A DNA stretch of 64,000 nucleotides from Bradyrhizobium sp. MOS003 (GCF_003020125.1 NZ_PYFW01000007.1:186001-250000); one strand, 5' to 3'. Shown: positions 50,266 to 60,719, numbered from the stretch's first letter. Program-made: numbers and translations. Notes: generated by a model not told the origin, from the sequence alone.

Positions 50266-50967
50266 ATGATCGACCTCCATTACGCGCCGACGCCGAACGG
50301 CTGGAAAATCTCGATCATGCTGGAGGAACTCGGGCTTCCCTACGTCGTGAAGCCCGTCAACATCCGCGTCGGCGAGCAGTTCAGCCCCGAATTTCTGGCG
50401 ATCTCCCCGAACAACCGCATCCCCGCGATCGTCGATCACGCACCCGCCGACGGCGGCGGGCCGTTGCCGGTGTTCGAGACCGGCGCCATTCTGATTTATC
50501 TCGCGGAGAAGACCGGACGTTTCCTGCCCGCCGACTTGCGCGAACGTTCCGCCACCATCCAGTGGGTAATGTGGCAGATGGCCGGCCTCGGGCCGATGCT
50601 CGGCCAGCACGGGCATTTCGCGCTCTATGCGGCGGAGAAGATCCCTTATGCGATCGAGCGCTACCGCGACGAGGCGGCCCGGCTCTACGGCGTGCTCGAC
50701 CGGCAATTGGAGAAGACCGGCGCCTATGTCGTCGGTGACTATTCCATTGCCGACATCGCCTGCTTCCCCTGGACCATGACCCACAAGGCGCAGGGCTTTA
50801 CGCTCGACGACTATCCGAACGTGAAGCGCTGGTACGCCCTGGTGCGCGCCCGGCCGCAGGTGCAGGCGGGTCTCGCGATCGGAAAATTCGTGAAAGAGCC
50901 GTTCGACGAGGAATCACGCAAGATCATGTTCGGGCAACGGGCTAAGGAAGTGTTGGGGAAGAAGTAG
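50266..50967 (+). CDS. Glutathione S-transferase (YfcG/Ure2-like)
   Basis: GST of 233 residues. The thioredoxin-like domain has LHYAPTPNGWKISIMLEELGLPY, with the Asn-Gly-Trp-Lys segment of the Ure2p/YfcG group. ISPNNRIPAIVDH and PVFETGAILIYLAEKTG supply the cis-Pro and the glutathione-binding ETGAI. The helical domain ends at AKEVLGKK. This group often works as a disulfide-bond oxidoreductase using two glutathiones. AAGGGAAAGGTC precedes the ATG. Confidence 0.93.
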   Translation: MIDLHYAPTPNGWKISIMLEELGLPYVVKPVNIRVGEQFSPEFLAISPNNRIPAIVDHAPADGGGPLPVFETGAILIYLAEKTGRFLPADLRERSATIQWVMWQMAGLGPMLGQHGHFALYAAEKIPYAIERYRDEAARLYGVLDRQLEKTGAYVVGDYSIADIACFPWTMTHKAQGFTLDDYPNVKRWYALVRARPQVQAGLAIGKFVKEPFDEESRKIMFGQRAKEVLGKK

Positions 50968-50985
50968 ACCTCCGCTCTCTTCCTG

Positions 50986-51066
50986 TCATTGCGAGCGAAG
51001 CGAAGCAATCCAGACTGGTTCCGCTGAAAGATTCTAGATTGCTTCGTCGCTCCGCTCCTCGCAACG
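50986..51066. repeat. Intergenic repeat, family C copy 4
   Basis: TCATTGCGAGCGAAGCGAAG then CAATCCAGA at the left; TCTAGATTGCTTCGTCGCTC ... CTCGCAACGA at the right. The right arm is slightly decayed. Confidence 0.85.
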
Positions 51067-51106
51067 ACGGGGATGGAGCACCACGAAACGCGATAAAGGA
51101 AACCCG

Positions 51107-51715
51107 ATGATCGAATTCTTCTTCGACTGCTCCAGCCCGTGGACCTATCTCGCCTTCCACAACATCCAGCCGCTCGCCAGGGAATTGGACGTCGAGATCG
51201 TCTGGCGGCCGATCCTGGTCGGTGGCATCTTCAACACGGTCAATCCGAGCGTCTATGCGCAGCGGGAGAAGCCGGTGCCCTTGAAGGCGCGTTACATGAA
51301 GAAGGATCTGCAGGACTGGGCACGCTCGGCCGACCTTGCGATCAAGATGCCGCCGACGGTGTTTCCGGTCAACAGCGTCAAGGCGATGCGCGGCTGCATC
51401 TGGCTCGGCAAAGACATGGTGCCGTTCGCGACATCAGTGTTCGAGGCCTATTGGGGCGAGGACAAGGACATCTCGCAGGACGCGGTGCTCGCGGAGATCT
51501 GCAAGACGGTCGGCATCGACGAGGCAAAATTCTTCGCCGGCATCTCGGAACAAACGATCAAGGATCAGCTCAAGGCGAATACGGAAGAGGTCGTCGCCCG
51601 CGGCGGCTTCGGCTCGCCGACGATCTTCGTCAACAAGACCGATATGTATTTCGGCAATGACCGGCTGCCGCTGATCCGGGAGGCGCTCTTGCGCAGCAAG
51701 GCGAGCGCGGCCTGA
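51107..51715 (+). CDS. 2-hydroxychromene-2-carboxylate isomerase/DsbA-like
   Basis: Thioredoxin-fold isomerase of 202 residues in the HCCA-isomerase/kappa-GST group. IEFFFDCSSPWTYLAFHNIQ has the conserved Ser-Pro-Trp-Thr region in place of a CxxC, and GGFGSPTIFVNKTDMYFGNDRL is the family C-terminus. Known members act on glutathione and aromatic breakdown products; the substrate here is not known. Its stop overlaps the next start by one base (TGATG), so it is coupled with the quinone reductase gene. Confidence 0.92.
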   Translation: MIEFFFDCSSPWTYLAFHNIQPLARELDVEIVWRPILVGGIFNTVNPSVYAQREKPVPLKARYMKKDLQDWARSADLAIKMPPTVFPVNSVKAMRGCIWLGKDMVPFATSVFEAYWGEDKDISQDAVLAEICKTVGIDEAKFFAGISEQTIKDQLKANTEEVVARGGFGSPTIFVNKTDMYFGNDRLPLIREALLRSKASAA

Positions 51716-52692
51716 TGGTGCGCGCCGTCGTCTGTCGCTCGCTCGGCGCGCCCGAAACCTTGCGGCTGGAAGAATTTCCGTCGCGCGCCCTGAAGCCCGG
51801 CGAGGTTCGCGTCGCGATCCGCGCCGCCGGCCTAAACTTTCCCGACGTGCTGATGGCTGCCGGCCAATATCAGCTCAAGCCCGAGCTGCCGTTCACGCCC
51901 GGCATGGAAGCAGCTGGTGATGTCACCGAGATCGGCGCCGAGGCGAGCGGTGTTGCCGTCGGCGACAAGGTCATCGTCAAGATGCGGCACGGCGCGTTCA
52001 CCGACGAGGCGGTGGTATTGCCGTCGCAGCTCACGCCGATGCCGTCGACGTTCGACTACGCCGAGGCTGCGACCTATCTCGCCGGCCATGGCACGGCCTA
52101 TCATGCGCTGATCGATCGCGGCCGGATCGAGCCGGGAGAGGTGTTGCTCGTCCATGGCGCCGGTGGCGGTGTCGGCCTTGCCGCCGTCGAGATCGGCAAG
52201 ATGCTGGGCGCGACCGTGATCGCGACTGCGTCCAGCGACGAGAAGCTCGCCATCGCCAAGGCGCGAGGCGCCGATCACCTCATCCGCTATGACCGCGAGC
52301 CGTTTCGCGATGCCGTCAAGAGCATCACCGACGGTCGCGGCGCGGACGTCGTATTCGATCCCGTCGGCGGCCAGGTTTTCGAAGACTCCATGCGCTGCAT
52401 CGCCTGGGGCGCGCGGCTATTGGTGATCGGCTTCACCGGTGGCATCGGCTCGGCCAAGACCAACCTGCTGCTGATCAAGGGCGCCAGCGTGCTCGGCGTG
52501 CGCGCCGGTGAAGCGGTGCGAAAGAACCCTGCGCTGGGAGAGGTGCGCCTGAAAGCTCTGCTGCAATGGGCGGAGGAGGGCAAGCTGCGCCCCAACGTCT
52601 CGCACCGTCTGCCGCTGGAAGATTATGCGAAGGCGATGCGGTTGTTGCTCGACCGCAAGGCGATCGGGCGCGTGGCGCTGGTAATGGAGTGA
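51715..52692 (+). CDS. Zinc-free NADPH:quinone oxidoreductase-like MDR protein
   Basis: Medium-chain reductase of 325 residues. GroES-like domain (LKPGEVRVAIRAAGLNFPDVLMAAGQYQLKPELPFTPGMEAAG in parts between residues 27 and 70) without the zinc-binding Cys residues, and a Rossmann domain with VLLVHGAGGGVGLAAVEIGK. C-terminal LPLEDYAKAMRLLLDRKAIGRVAL is standard. It probably reduces quinones or enones with NADPH. Translationally coupled to the HCCA-isomerase-like gene, which suggests a shared detoxification or aromatic-compound pathway. Confidence 0.92.
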   Translation: MVRAVVCRSLGAPETLRLEEFPSRALKPGEVRVAIRAAGLNFPDVLMAAGQYQLKPELPFTPGMEAAGDVTEIGAEASGVAVGDKVIVKMRHGAFTDEAVVLPSQLTPMPSTFDYAEAATYLAGHGTAYHALIDRGRIEPGEVLLVHGAGGGVGLAAVEIGKMLGATVIATASSDEKLAIAKARGADHLIRYDREPFRDAVKSITDGRGADVVFDPVGGQVFEDSMRCIAWGARLLVIGFTGGIGSAKTNLLLIKGASVLGVRAGEAVRKNPALGEVRLKALLQWAEEGKLRPNVSHRLPLEDYAKAMRLLLDRKAIGRVALVME

Positions 52693-52699
52693 CGGTGCC

Positions 52700-52789
52700 G
52701 TAGGGTGGGCAAAGCGTAGCGTGCCCACCATCCGTCGCGATTGCCGGGAGGTGGTGGGCACGGCGCAAGAGCGCCTTTGCCCACCCTAC
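52700..52789. repeat. Intergenic inverted repeat, family E
   Basis: GTAGGGTGGGCAAAG at the left end is perfectly complementary to CTTTGCCCACCCTAC at the right end. Inside, GTGCCCACCA and TGGTGGGCAC form a second pair. It lies between convergent genes and could end both transcripts. It is the only copy in the window. Confidence 0.85.
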
Positions 52790-52796
52790 GAGAGCG

Positions 52797-53687
<891 letters not shown>

Positions 53688-53724
53688 GGCGGTTTCCTTC
53701 CTTTTGGATTCTTGACCCAACTCT

Positions 53725-53798
53725 GTCATTGCCGGGCTTGACCCGGCAATCCATCTTTTCAACGAGAAGGGATGCGCGGGTCGAGCCCACGCATGGCG
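53725..53798. repeat. Intergenic repeat, family A-like variant
   Basis: TCATTGCCGGGCTTGACCCG then GCAATCCATC, followed by GATGCGCGGGTCGAGCCCAC and GCATGGCGA. The same plan as family A, with more divergence. Confidence 0.65.
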
Positions 53799-53813
53799 AA
53801 TTGTGCAGTGACG

Positions 53814-55247
53814 CTAGTGTTGCGTCTTGTGTGAAGGCGGCTTGGGCCAGGGCTTCTGCGGGCCGCGCAGGCCCTCAAACGCCTTGGCCATGCCGAGCAC
53901 GCCGATATCGTCGAAGCGGCGACCGACGATCTGGACACCGATGGGGTAACCCTTGGCATCGAAGCCGCCGTTGAGGGACACGGCAGGGTTCTCCGACATA
54001 TTCCACGGCACGGTATAGCAGATGTGTTCGAACGGCCTCATCGGATCGTTGGTGGGCGAGGCCCATTCCGCCGGATAGTTCACGTTCGGCGCGGTTGGCG
54101 AGACCACGTAATCGAGCTCGCAGAACAGCTTTGACGCCGCCGCGCGGATCGCCATGGTCTGGTTGAAGCCGCGGATCACGTCGACGCCCGAGAGCTTCGC
54201 GCCGGATGCGCCCCACTCGAAGATATAGGGCAGCACCTTGGCCTGTTCGGCCGGCGTCAGCTTCGACAGATCGTCCCACATCCGTGCGCGCCAGAAATTG
54301 TCGAGGCCGTCGAGCATTTCGCGCGTCAGGATGCCGTCGACCTCGGTGACGACAGCACCTGCGGATTCGAATGCCTTTGCGGCCTTCACGGCGACGTCGC
54401 GAACGGGCCTTTCAGCCGGCAGGCCGACGCCGGCATCGAGCATCAATCCGATACGCAGCTTGCGCGGTGATTTTTCCAGCCCTTTCCAGTTCAGCGGCTC
54501 GGCCGGCAGGCTCATGCCGTCGCGCCGGTCGGGCTTTGCGATCACGCTCATCATCAGCGCGCAATCGTCGACCGTGCGGGTCATAGGGCCGGCGACGCGG
54601 CCGACATAGGTAGGATCGATCGGCACGCGGCCGAAGCTCGGCTTTAATCCGACGAGGCCGCACCAGCCCGCGGGCAGGCGCACCGAGCCGCCGATGTCGG
54701 TGCCGAGATGCAGGGGACCATAGCCGGCCGCCGCCGCAGCGCCGGCGCCCGCGCTGGAGCCGCCGGGATTCTTGGAGAGGTCCCAGGGGTTGCGCGCGAG
54801 TGCGTGGAAAGAGGAGAGCCCGGAGGACAGCATGCCGTAATCGGGCATGGTGGTCTTGGCGAAGATGATGCTGCCGGACTCGCGCAGGCGTGCGGCGGGC
54901 GGGGCGTCCTTCTCGGCCGGGACGAGCTTGACGCTGGCGGCGCCCAGCGGCACCGGCACGCCCTTGGTCGCGATGTTGTCCTTCACCGTCACGGGGACGC
55001 CGTCGAGCGCACCGGACGGCTCGCCGCCGGTCCAGCGTGCGGTCGAGGCCTTGGCGGCCTCGCGGGCGCCGTCCGGATCGAACGCATAGAGCGCCTTCAG
55101 ATGCGGTTCCCACGCAGCGACGTGCGAGAGCAAATCCTCCAGCACCTCGCTGGGCGAGAATTGCTTGGCGCGATAGCCGGCGATCAGATCGACCGCGGAC
55201 AGATCGTGCAGCGAGGTGACCGCCTCTTCAGCGCTCTTCTTAGGCAT
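53814..55247 (-). CDS. Amidase (amidase signature family)
   Basis: Amidase-signature hydrolase of 477 residues. Catalytic Lys lies in GVPVTVKDNIATKG. The Gly/Ser-rich signature (NPGGSSAGAGAAAAAGYGPL, then GTDIGGSVRLPAGWCGLVGLKPSFGR) holds the cis-Ser and nucleophile Ser. It would cleave a C-N amide bond; no gatB/gatC genes are adjacent, so it is not a tRNA amidotransferase. Its start overlaps the end of the M20 hydrolase gene by eight bases. The two are translationally coupled within a peptide/amide breakdown cluster. Confidence 0.92.
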   Translation of the reverse strand: MPKKSAEEAVTSLHDLSAVDLIAGYRAKQFSPSEVLEDLLSHVAAWEPHLKALYAFDPDGAREAAKASTARWTGGEPSGALDGVPVTVKDNIATKGVPVPLGAASVKLVPAEKDAPPAARLRESGSIIFAKTTMPDYGMLSSGLSSFHALARNPWDLSKNPGGSSAGAGAAAAAGYGPLHLGTDIGGSVRLPAGWCGLVGLKPSFGRVPIDPTYVGRVAGPMTRTVDDCALMMSVIAKPDRRDGMSLPAEPLNWKGLEKSPRKLRIGLMLDAGVGLPAERPVRDVAVKAAKAFESAGAVVTEVDGILTREMLDGLDNFWRARMWDDLSKLTPAEQAKVLPYIFEWGASGAKLSGVDVIRGFNQTMAIRAAASKLFCELDYVVSPTAPNVNYPAEWASPTNDPMRPFEHICYTVPWNMSENPAVSLNGGFDAKGYPIGVQIVGRRFDDIGVLGMAKAFEGLRGPQKPWPKPPSHKTQH

Positions 55248-56412
55248 GAGCGCCAACCGGCATGCGGGTCTCGATGATGCGGGCGAACATGCTGGCGCCG
55301 ATCGGCAGGATCTTGTCGTCGAGCACGAAGCCGGGATTGTGCACCGGCACCGAGCCGTCATGGCCGACCCAGAAATAGGCGCCGGGAATGGTCTGCAGCA
55401 TGTCGGCGAAATCCTCGCTGCCCATCTTGGGCTGGGCGCGGGTGATGACGTTGGCAGGGTCGACGATGGTGCGCGCGACCTCCTCGACCACCTTGGACTG
55501 CTCGACCTGGTTGATCAGCACGTCGAAGGTGTCGCGGATGTCGACGTCGATCACGCATTCATAGGCACTCGCGATGCCGGCGCAGATCGTGCGGATGCGT
55601 TCCGCTATCAGAGTGCGGACCTCCTTCGAGAAGGTGCGGATGGTGCCGCAAAGATGCGCGTCGCCCGGGATGACGTTGTAGGCCGAGCCGGCATGGATCT
55701 GCGTGATCGAGATGACGGCGGCCTGCAGCGGCTCGACGTTGCGGCTGACGATGGTCTGGATCGCCTGCGCCAGCGTGGTCGCGATGATCACCGCGTCCTT
55801 GGATCGCTCGGGCATCGCGCCATGCGCGCCGTAGCCGGTGATGCGCAGGTCGAAGAAGTCGGCGCTGGCCATCGCCGGGCCGGGCAGGATCGCGATCTCG
55901 CCGTGGTTGAGGTCGGGCGCGTTGTGCAGGCCGTACAGCTCGTCGCAGGGGAATTTCTCGAACAGGCCGTCCTTGATCATCGCGCGGGCGCCGCCGAGAC
56001 CTTCCTCCGCCGGCTGGAAGATCAGGTGCACGGTGCCATCGAAATTCCGGGTCTCGGCGAGGTAGCGCGCGGTGCCGAGCAGCATGGTGGTGTGGCCGTC
56101 ATGGCCGCAGCCGTGGAAGCGGCCGGGGATCTTCGAACTCCATTTCAGATTGGTGTTCTCTTCCATCGGCAGCGCGTCCATGTCGGCGCGCAGCCCGATC
56201 CGCTTGCCGCTCGAACCCTTGCCCTTGATCACGCCGATCACGCCGGTGCCGCCGAGGCCGCGATGCACCTCGATGCCCCAGCTCTTCAGCTTGTCGGCGA
56301 CAATGCCGGAGGTACGCACTTCCTCAAAGCCGATCTCGGGATGGGCGTGCAGGTCGCGGCGGATGGCGGTGAGCTCGTCGGCGTAACCGTCGATGCGGTC
56401 GATCGTGGGCAT
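55240..56412 (-). CDS. M20-family amidohydrolase (hippurate hydrolase-like)
   Basis: Metal-dependent amidohydrolase of 390 residues. Metal ligands are visible in FHGCGHDGHTTMLLG (Cys/His type), IFQPAEEGLGGARAMI (Glu pair), YGLHNAPDLNHGEIAI and the C-terminal MGSEDFADMLQ. The lid/dimerisation domain starts near ADFFDLRITGYGAHGAMPE. It would deacylate N-acyl amino acids or related amides. It ends inside the start of the amidase gene and begins 14 bases after the M81 gene stop. Confidence 0.93.
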   Translation of the reverse strand: MPTIDRIDGYADELTAIRRDLHAHPEIGFEEVRTSGIVADKLKSWGIEVHRGLGGTGVIGVIKGKGSSGKRIGLRADMDALPMEENTNLKWSSKIPGRFHGCGHDGHTTMLLGTARYLAETRNFDGTVHLIFQPAEEGLGGARAMIKDGLFEKFPCDELYGLHNAPDLNHGEIAILPGPAMASADFFDLRITGYGAHGAMPERSKDAVIIATTLAQAIQTIVSRNVEPLQAAVISITQIHAGSAYNVIPGDAHLCGTIRTFSKEVRTLIAERIRTICAGIASAYECVIDVDIRDTFDVLINQVEQSKVVEEVARTIVDPANVITRAQPKMGSEDFADMLQTIPGAYFWVGHDGSVPVHNPGFVLDDKILPIGASMFARIIETRMPVGAHA

Positions 56413-56426
56413 GTGTTTCTATCCGG

Positions 56427-57932
56427 TTAGCGTGAGGGAGGCGTGAAAACGGAGCCGTTCGGCTTGATGCGGATGCCCGGCCGCAGGCGCGTCCAGGGCA
56501 GGGTGGCGGTGTCGGCCGGCATCGCGCCGGGCGCGGCGCAAATCATCAGCTTTTCTGCGATCGGCTCGAAATCGGCGCGGAAATGCACCGAGCTCTTGTT
56601 GACTAGAATCTTCTGTTCGGTCGGCTCGATGCCGACATAGCGGTACATCGCCTGGTCGGCGAGTTGCGCCTTGTGCGAGGAGACGACGATTCGGACGTCG
56701 CCGATGCGCAAGCAAGCGGAGGGGCCCATCTCCATCTCGCGGCCGCCATAGTACGGGCCGGGCGCGATGAAGCGGCCGTCGGACAGGTTCTCGACCACGA
56801 AGGTCTCGGTATAGGGTTCGTCGCCGGGAATGCCGGACTTGCCACCGAGCGACAGCGTCACGGTAGAACCGACGCCGGCATCATGCGCGGCCTTGGCGGA
56901 GGTCGGATCGTAGATCACGCCGGTCGCCGCACTCGCTCTGTTGCGGACCAGTGCGCGCAGCATGCCGGTGGTGTCGGAATCGCCGCCGGCACCGGGATTG
57001 TCCTGGGTGTCGGCGATGATGATCGGCTTGCTCGCGCCCTTCGCAAGTTCCATGGCGTGCCGCACGCCGTCGTCGGGCGACCAGATCTTGCCATCGAAAT
57101 CGTCCTCGTGGCTTTCGATCAGCTTGACGATCGCATCGGCCGCGCGATCGGCGTCCTCTTGCGTCTTGCCATAGGCGAACACGCTCGGGCCGCAGTCGCG
57201 GAAATCGGCGGCGGGAAAGCCCGGTGCGAAAGACAGCGTTGGAATTGCGTCGGTCTCCAGGGCGGCGAGCTTTTCGTAGATGCCTTTGGTCGGCTGGTCG
57301 TTGGTGCACTGCCAGCTGATCGGGATCAGGAACGGCAATTGCCGGAACGCCTTTGCGAAGCGCCGCTTGGACTTCAGCAGTAGAGCGAGATGCCGCGCTG
57401 AGGCGCGGCCGGTCTCGGCCATGTCGACATGGGGATAGGTACGGTAGGCGATCAGTGCGTCGGCGTGCTCCATCATCTCGGGCGTGACGTTGGCGTGCAG
57501 GTCGAGGCTGGTGACCAGCGGAACGTCCTTGCCGATGACGCGGCGCACCCGCGCCAGGATCTCGCCTTCGCCGTCGTCGAGATGCTCGGTTACCATGGCG
57601 CCGTGCAGGTCGAGATAGACCGCATCGAGCGGGCCGGCGGCCGCGATGCCGTCGACCATCACCTTGACGATGCGCTCGAAGGCATCCCTGGTGACGTGCG
57701 CCGACGGGCTTGCACCGCAGGCGATCGTCGGGACGAGCTCCCAGCCATTGGCCTCTGCGCTGTCGACGAAGCCGGCGAGGCCGACATTGATGCGCCGCAT
57801 CACCTTCAGGACATCTGCGCCTTCCGTCATCGCCGGCCAGCCGCCGCCGTGCTGGAAGTCGGCAAATGTCGCCTTGGTGGGAGCGAAGGTGTTGGTCTCG
57901 TGCAGGAAGCCGCCGACGGCGATGCGTGTCAT
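56427..57932 (-). CDS. M81-family metallopeptidase (MlrC-like)
   Basis: Protein of 501 residues related to MlrC of microcystin degradation. RIAVGGFLHETNTFAPTKATFADF is the typical start. GPLDAVYLDLHGAMVTEHLDDGEGEIL and TSLDLHANVTPEMMEHADALIAYRTYPHVDMAETGRASA in parts carry the metal-binding Asp/His residues. IIADTQDNPGAGGDSDTTGMLRALV marks the C-terminal domain. In Sphingomonas MlrC cleaves a linear peptide; other members' substrates are unknown. It leads a three-gene run with the M20 hydrolase and amidase. Confidence 0.92.
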   Translation of the reverse strand: MTRIAVGGFLHETNTFAPTKATFADFQHGGGWPAMTEGADVLKVMRRINVGLAGFVDSAEANGWELVPTIACGASPSAHVTRDAFERIVKVMVDGIAAAGPLDAVYLDLHGAMVTEHLDDGEGEILARVRRVIGKDVPLVTSLDLHANVTPEMMEHADALIAYRTYPHVDMAETGRASARHLALLLKSKRRFAKAFRQLPFLIPISWQCTNDQPTKGIYEKLAALETDAIPTLSFAPGFPAADFRDCGPSVFAYGKTQEDADRAADAIVKLIESHEDDFDGKIWSPDDGVRHAMELAKGASKPIIIADTQDNPGAGGDSDTTGMLRALVRNRASAATGVIYDPTSAKAAHDAGVGSTVTLSLGGKSGIPGDEPYTETFVVENLSDGRFIAPGPYYGGREMEMGPSACLRIGDVRIVVSSHKAQLADQAMYRYVGIEPTEQKILVNKSSVHFRADFEPIAEKLMICAAPGAMPADTATLPWTRLRPGIRIKPNGSVFTPPSR

Positions 57933-58052
57933 TCAGTTCAGTCCAATCAATCAAGAGTGCGCGACGTTAGCCTTGGCCCCAAGGCGAGGGCAAGGCGGGA
58001 AGCAATCGCACCGCGCATAGGGTCAAGCTGTTTTGGGAATGCTGCTCCGCAG

Positions 58053-58155
58053 TCATTCCGGGGCGCGCCACTCGGCGCGAGCCCCGAATCCATCGTGCGA
58101 CACAGATCGCGGCGCGGTGGATTCCGGGCTCATCGCCTTCGCGATGCCGGAATGA
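58053..58155. repeat. Intergenic palindromic repeat, family B copy 4
   Basis: TCATTCCGGGGCGCGCCACT ... GAGCCCCGAATCCATC and GGTGGATTCCGGGCTCATCG ... GATGCCGGAATGA. Same outer arms as the GIY-YIG cassette at 29934-30331. Confidence 0.85.
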
Positions 58156-58167
58156 CGGCCGAGAAAG

Positions 58168-59832
58168 TTAGGCCGTCGCCGCCACGCCCTCGGTCACCGG
58201 CCGGAAGTTCGCAAAATCCCAGCCGCGGCCCGGCGCAGCTTCGAGCAAGGCCTTGGTGTAGGCCTCTTTCGGATGCGTCAGCACTTCGGCGGCGGGGCCC
58301 TGTTCCACTACGCGGCCGTGCTGCATCACCATGACCTCGTCGCAGATCTGCGCAGCGACACGCAAATCGTGGGTGATGAACAGGATTGCGATGCCGAGCC
58401 TAGTCTGGATCTCGTCGAAGAGTTCCAGCACCTGTGCCTGAACCGAGACGTCGAGCGCCGAGACGGCTTCGTCCGCGACCAGTACGTCGGGATCGAGCGC
58501 GAGCGCACGGGCAATGGCGATACGCTGACGCTGGCCGCCGGAGAACTGGTGCGGATAACGCGACACGGCATCGGCGGGCAGGCCGACCAGCTCCAGCAGC
58601 TCGCGGGCGCGTTTCATCGCGTCGGCATGCGCGACGCCGTAATTGATCGGGCCTTCGGCGATGCTCTCGCCGACGGTGACGCGCGGGTTGAGCGAGCGGT
58701 AGGGATCCTGGAATACGATCTGGATCTTCTGCCGGTGCGGCTGCAGCAGGCGACGCGAGATGTCGGCGATCTCGCGGCCGGCGAGGCGCACGCCGCCGGA
58801 GGTCGGATCGATCAGGCGCACGATGCAGCGCGCCACCGTCGACTTGCCGGAACCGCTTTCACCGACGATGCCGAGCGTGCGGCCCTTGCGCAGCGTCAGC
58901 GTCACCTTGTCGGCGGCGACGACCTCGCGGCCTTTGCCGAAGAACGCGCGCTCCTTGTAGACCTTGCTGAGTTCGTTGGCCTCCAGCACCACGGGTTCGC
59001 GGCTGTCCTCGCGCGGCGCCCGCGGCACCAGGCTCGGCACCGCCGCGAGCAGATTGCGGGTGTATTCCATGGTCGGATTGCGCAGCACGGTCTCGAGCGG
59101 GCCGGTCTCGACCAGCCGGCCCTGCCGCATCACGGCGACGCGGTCGGCGATCTCGGCCACCACGCCCATGTCGTGGGTGATGAACAGCACGGCCGTGCCG
59201 TGATCGCGCTGGAGGTCGCGGATCAGGGTCAGGATCTGCTTCTGCGTGGTGACGTCGAGCGCGGTGGTCGGCTCGTCGGCAATGAGCAGCTTCGGCTCGA
59301 GCACCAGCGCCATCGCGATCATGATGCGCTGGCGCTGGCCGCCGGAGAGGCGGTGGGGATAGGAAGCGAAGATGCGCTCGACCTGGGGCAGGCGCACCTG
59401 CTCCATCATGTCGAGGATGCGCTTCTTGCGGGCCCTCGCGTCGAGACTGGTGTGCGCGCGCAGCACCTCGTCGATCTGGCGGCCGACCGGCACCACCGGA
59501 TTGAGCGCGGTCATCGGCTCCTGGAAGATCATCGCCATCTGCGTGGCGCGAAGCTGGCGCAGGCGGCGGTCGGTCGCGGTGAGGATCTCCTCGCCGACCA
59601 GCTTGACGCTGCCGGCGGTGGGCACCAGCGTGCCCTTTGGCAACAGCCCCATCGTGGTGAGCGAGGTCACCGATTTGCCCGAGCCGCTTTCGCCGACCAG
59701 GCACAGCGTTTCGCGCTCGCGGACCTGGATCGAGATGCCGTCGATGATCTTCGGCCCGCCCGGCTTCTTGCCGACGGAGACCACGAGGTTGTTGATGTCG
59801 AGGATGGTGTTGGTCATCACTTTATCGGTCAT
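58168..59832 (-). CDS. Dipeptide/oligopeptide ABC transporter ATPase, DppD-DppF fusion
   Basis: Protein of 554 residues with two complete ABC ATPase domains, as in YejF/GsiA. First: Walker A VGESGSGKSVTSL, signature LSGGQRQRIMIAMAL, Walker B LLIADEPTTALDV. Second: VGESGSGKSTVARC, FSGGQRQRIAIARAL, LVADEAVSALDV. Oligopeptide-type C-terminal stretches follow each (GRLVETGPLETVLRNP, GRVVEQGPAAEVLTHP). It drives the two permeases encoded upstream. The ATG at 59832 overlaps the permease stop by one base; a second ATG five codons on (59817) is possible. Confidence 0.93.
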   Translation of the reverse strand: MTDKVMTNTILDINNLVVSVGKKPGGPKIIDGISIQVRERETLCLVGESGSGKSVTSLTTMGLLPKGTLVPTAGSVKLVGEEILTATDRRLRQLRATQMAMIFQEPMTALNPVVPVGRQIDEVLRAHTSLDARARKKRILDMMEQVRLPQVERIFASYPHRLSGGQRQRIMIAMALVLEPKLLIADEPTTALDVTTQKQILTLIRDLQRDHGTAVLFITHDMGVVAEIADRVAVMRQGRLVETGPLETVLRNPTMEYTRNLLAAVPSLVPRAPREDSREPVVLEANELSKVYKERAFFGKGREVVAADKVTLTLRKGRTLGIVGESGSGKSTVARCIVRLIDPTSGGVRLAGREIADISRRLLQPHRQKIQIVFQDPYRSLNPRVTVGESIAEGPINYGVAHADAMKRARELLELVGLPADAVSRYPHQFSGGQRQRIAIARALALDPDVLVADEAVSALDVSVQAQVLELFDEIQTRLGIAILFITHDLRVAAQICDEVMVMQHGRVVEQGPAAEVLTHPKEAYTKALLEAAPGRGWDFANFRPVTEGVAATA

Positions 59833-60719
59833 CACTTGCCTTCCCGCTGCTTCATGCGCGGATCGAGGGCGTCGCGGGCGGCATCGCCGATCAGGTTGAT
59901 GCTGAGGATGGCAATCGAGAGCAGAAGGCCCGGCCAGAAGATCAGCGACGGCTTGATCTGGAAGTACTGGCGGCCCTCGGCCATGATGTTGCCCCAGGTC
60001 GGCGTTTCCGGCGAGATGCCGGCGCCGAGGAACGAGAGGATCGCCTCGGTGAGGATGGCGCTCGCGCAGACATAAGTTCCCTGGACGATCAGCGGCGCGA
60101 TGGTGTTCGGCACCAGATGGCGCCACATGATCTTCGGCAGCGACGAGCCGACCGAGATCGCGGCTTCCACATAGGGCTCCTCGCGCGCCGACAGCACCAC
60201 CGAGCGCACCAGGCGGGCCACGCGCGGGATCTCGGGAATGGTAATGGCGATCAGCACCGTCCAGATGCTGGCGCCGGACAGCGAGACCACGGCGATCGCG
60301 AGCAGGATGCTCGGCATCGCCATCAACCCGTCCATGACCCGCATCAGCACCGCGTCGACCAGCTTGAAGAAGCCGGAGACGAGGCCGATCGCGAGCCCGA
60401 TGACGATCGAGAGGATCGCCGAGCCGATACCGATCAGAAGCGAGATGCGGCCGCCATAGAGGACGCGCGAGGCCAGATCGCGGCCATAGGCGTCGGTGCC
60501 GAGCAGGTACTGCGCGGACGCCGGCTTCAATCGCTGCGACGGCGCGAGCTGGATCGGATCATGCGGCGCGATCAGCGGCGCGAGGATCGAGATCAGCACG
60601 ATCAGCGTGAGCAGGATCGTCGCCGTGGCGATGATCGGCGTCGAGGTCAGGAATCCGAAGCGCGGCCGCAGCGGCGACGTGATCGGAATGGACGACTGGG
60701 GAAGGGTATCGACCGACAT
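59832..60719 (-). CDS. Dipeptide/oligopeptide ABC permease (DppC-like)
   Basis: Membrane subunit of 295 residues, about six helices. The N-terminal cytoplasmic part and first helix lead to HDPIQLAPSQRLKPASAQYLLGTDAYGRDLASRVLYGGRISL in parts, the DppC hallmark. The ATPase-contact loop is EEPYVEAAISVGSSLPKIMWRHLVPN. Its stop overlaps the ATPase start by one base. It follows the DppB-like gene by 21 bases. Confidence 0.95.
   Translation of the reverse strand: MSVDTLPQSSIPITSPLRPRFGFLTSTPIIATATILLTLIVLISILAPLIAPHDPIQLAPSQRLKPASAQYLLGTDAYGRDLASRVLYGGRISLLIGIGSAILSIVIGLAIGLVSGFFKLVDAVLMRVMDGLMAMPSILLAIAVVSLSGASIWTVLIAITIPEIPRVARLVRSVVLSAREEPYVEAAISVGSSLPKIMWRHLVPNTIAPLIVQGTYVCASAILTEAILSFLGAGISPETPTWGNIMAEGRQYFQIKPSLIFWPGLLLSIAILSINLIGDAARDALDPRMKQREGK

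Noticed and set aside
53814..55247. GatA subunit of the tRNA amidotransferase.
   Set aside because: No gatB or gatC beside it, and the neighbours are peptide and amide hydrolases coupled by overlap.
58273..60075. A 600-residue open frame antisense to the Dpp-type ATPase gene.
   Set aside because: Antisense shadow of a gene with clear ABC motifs; composition is rich in Arg, Asp, His and Gly without domains.
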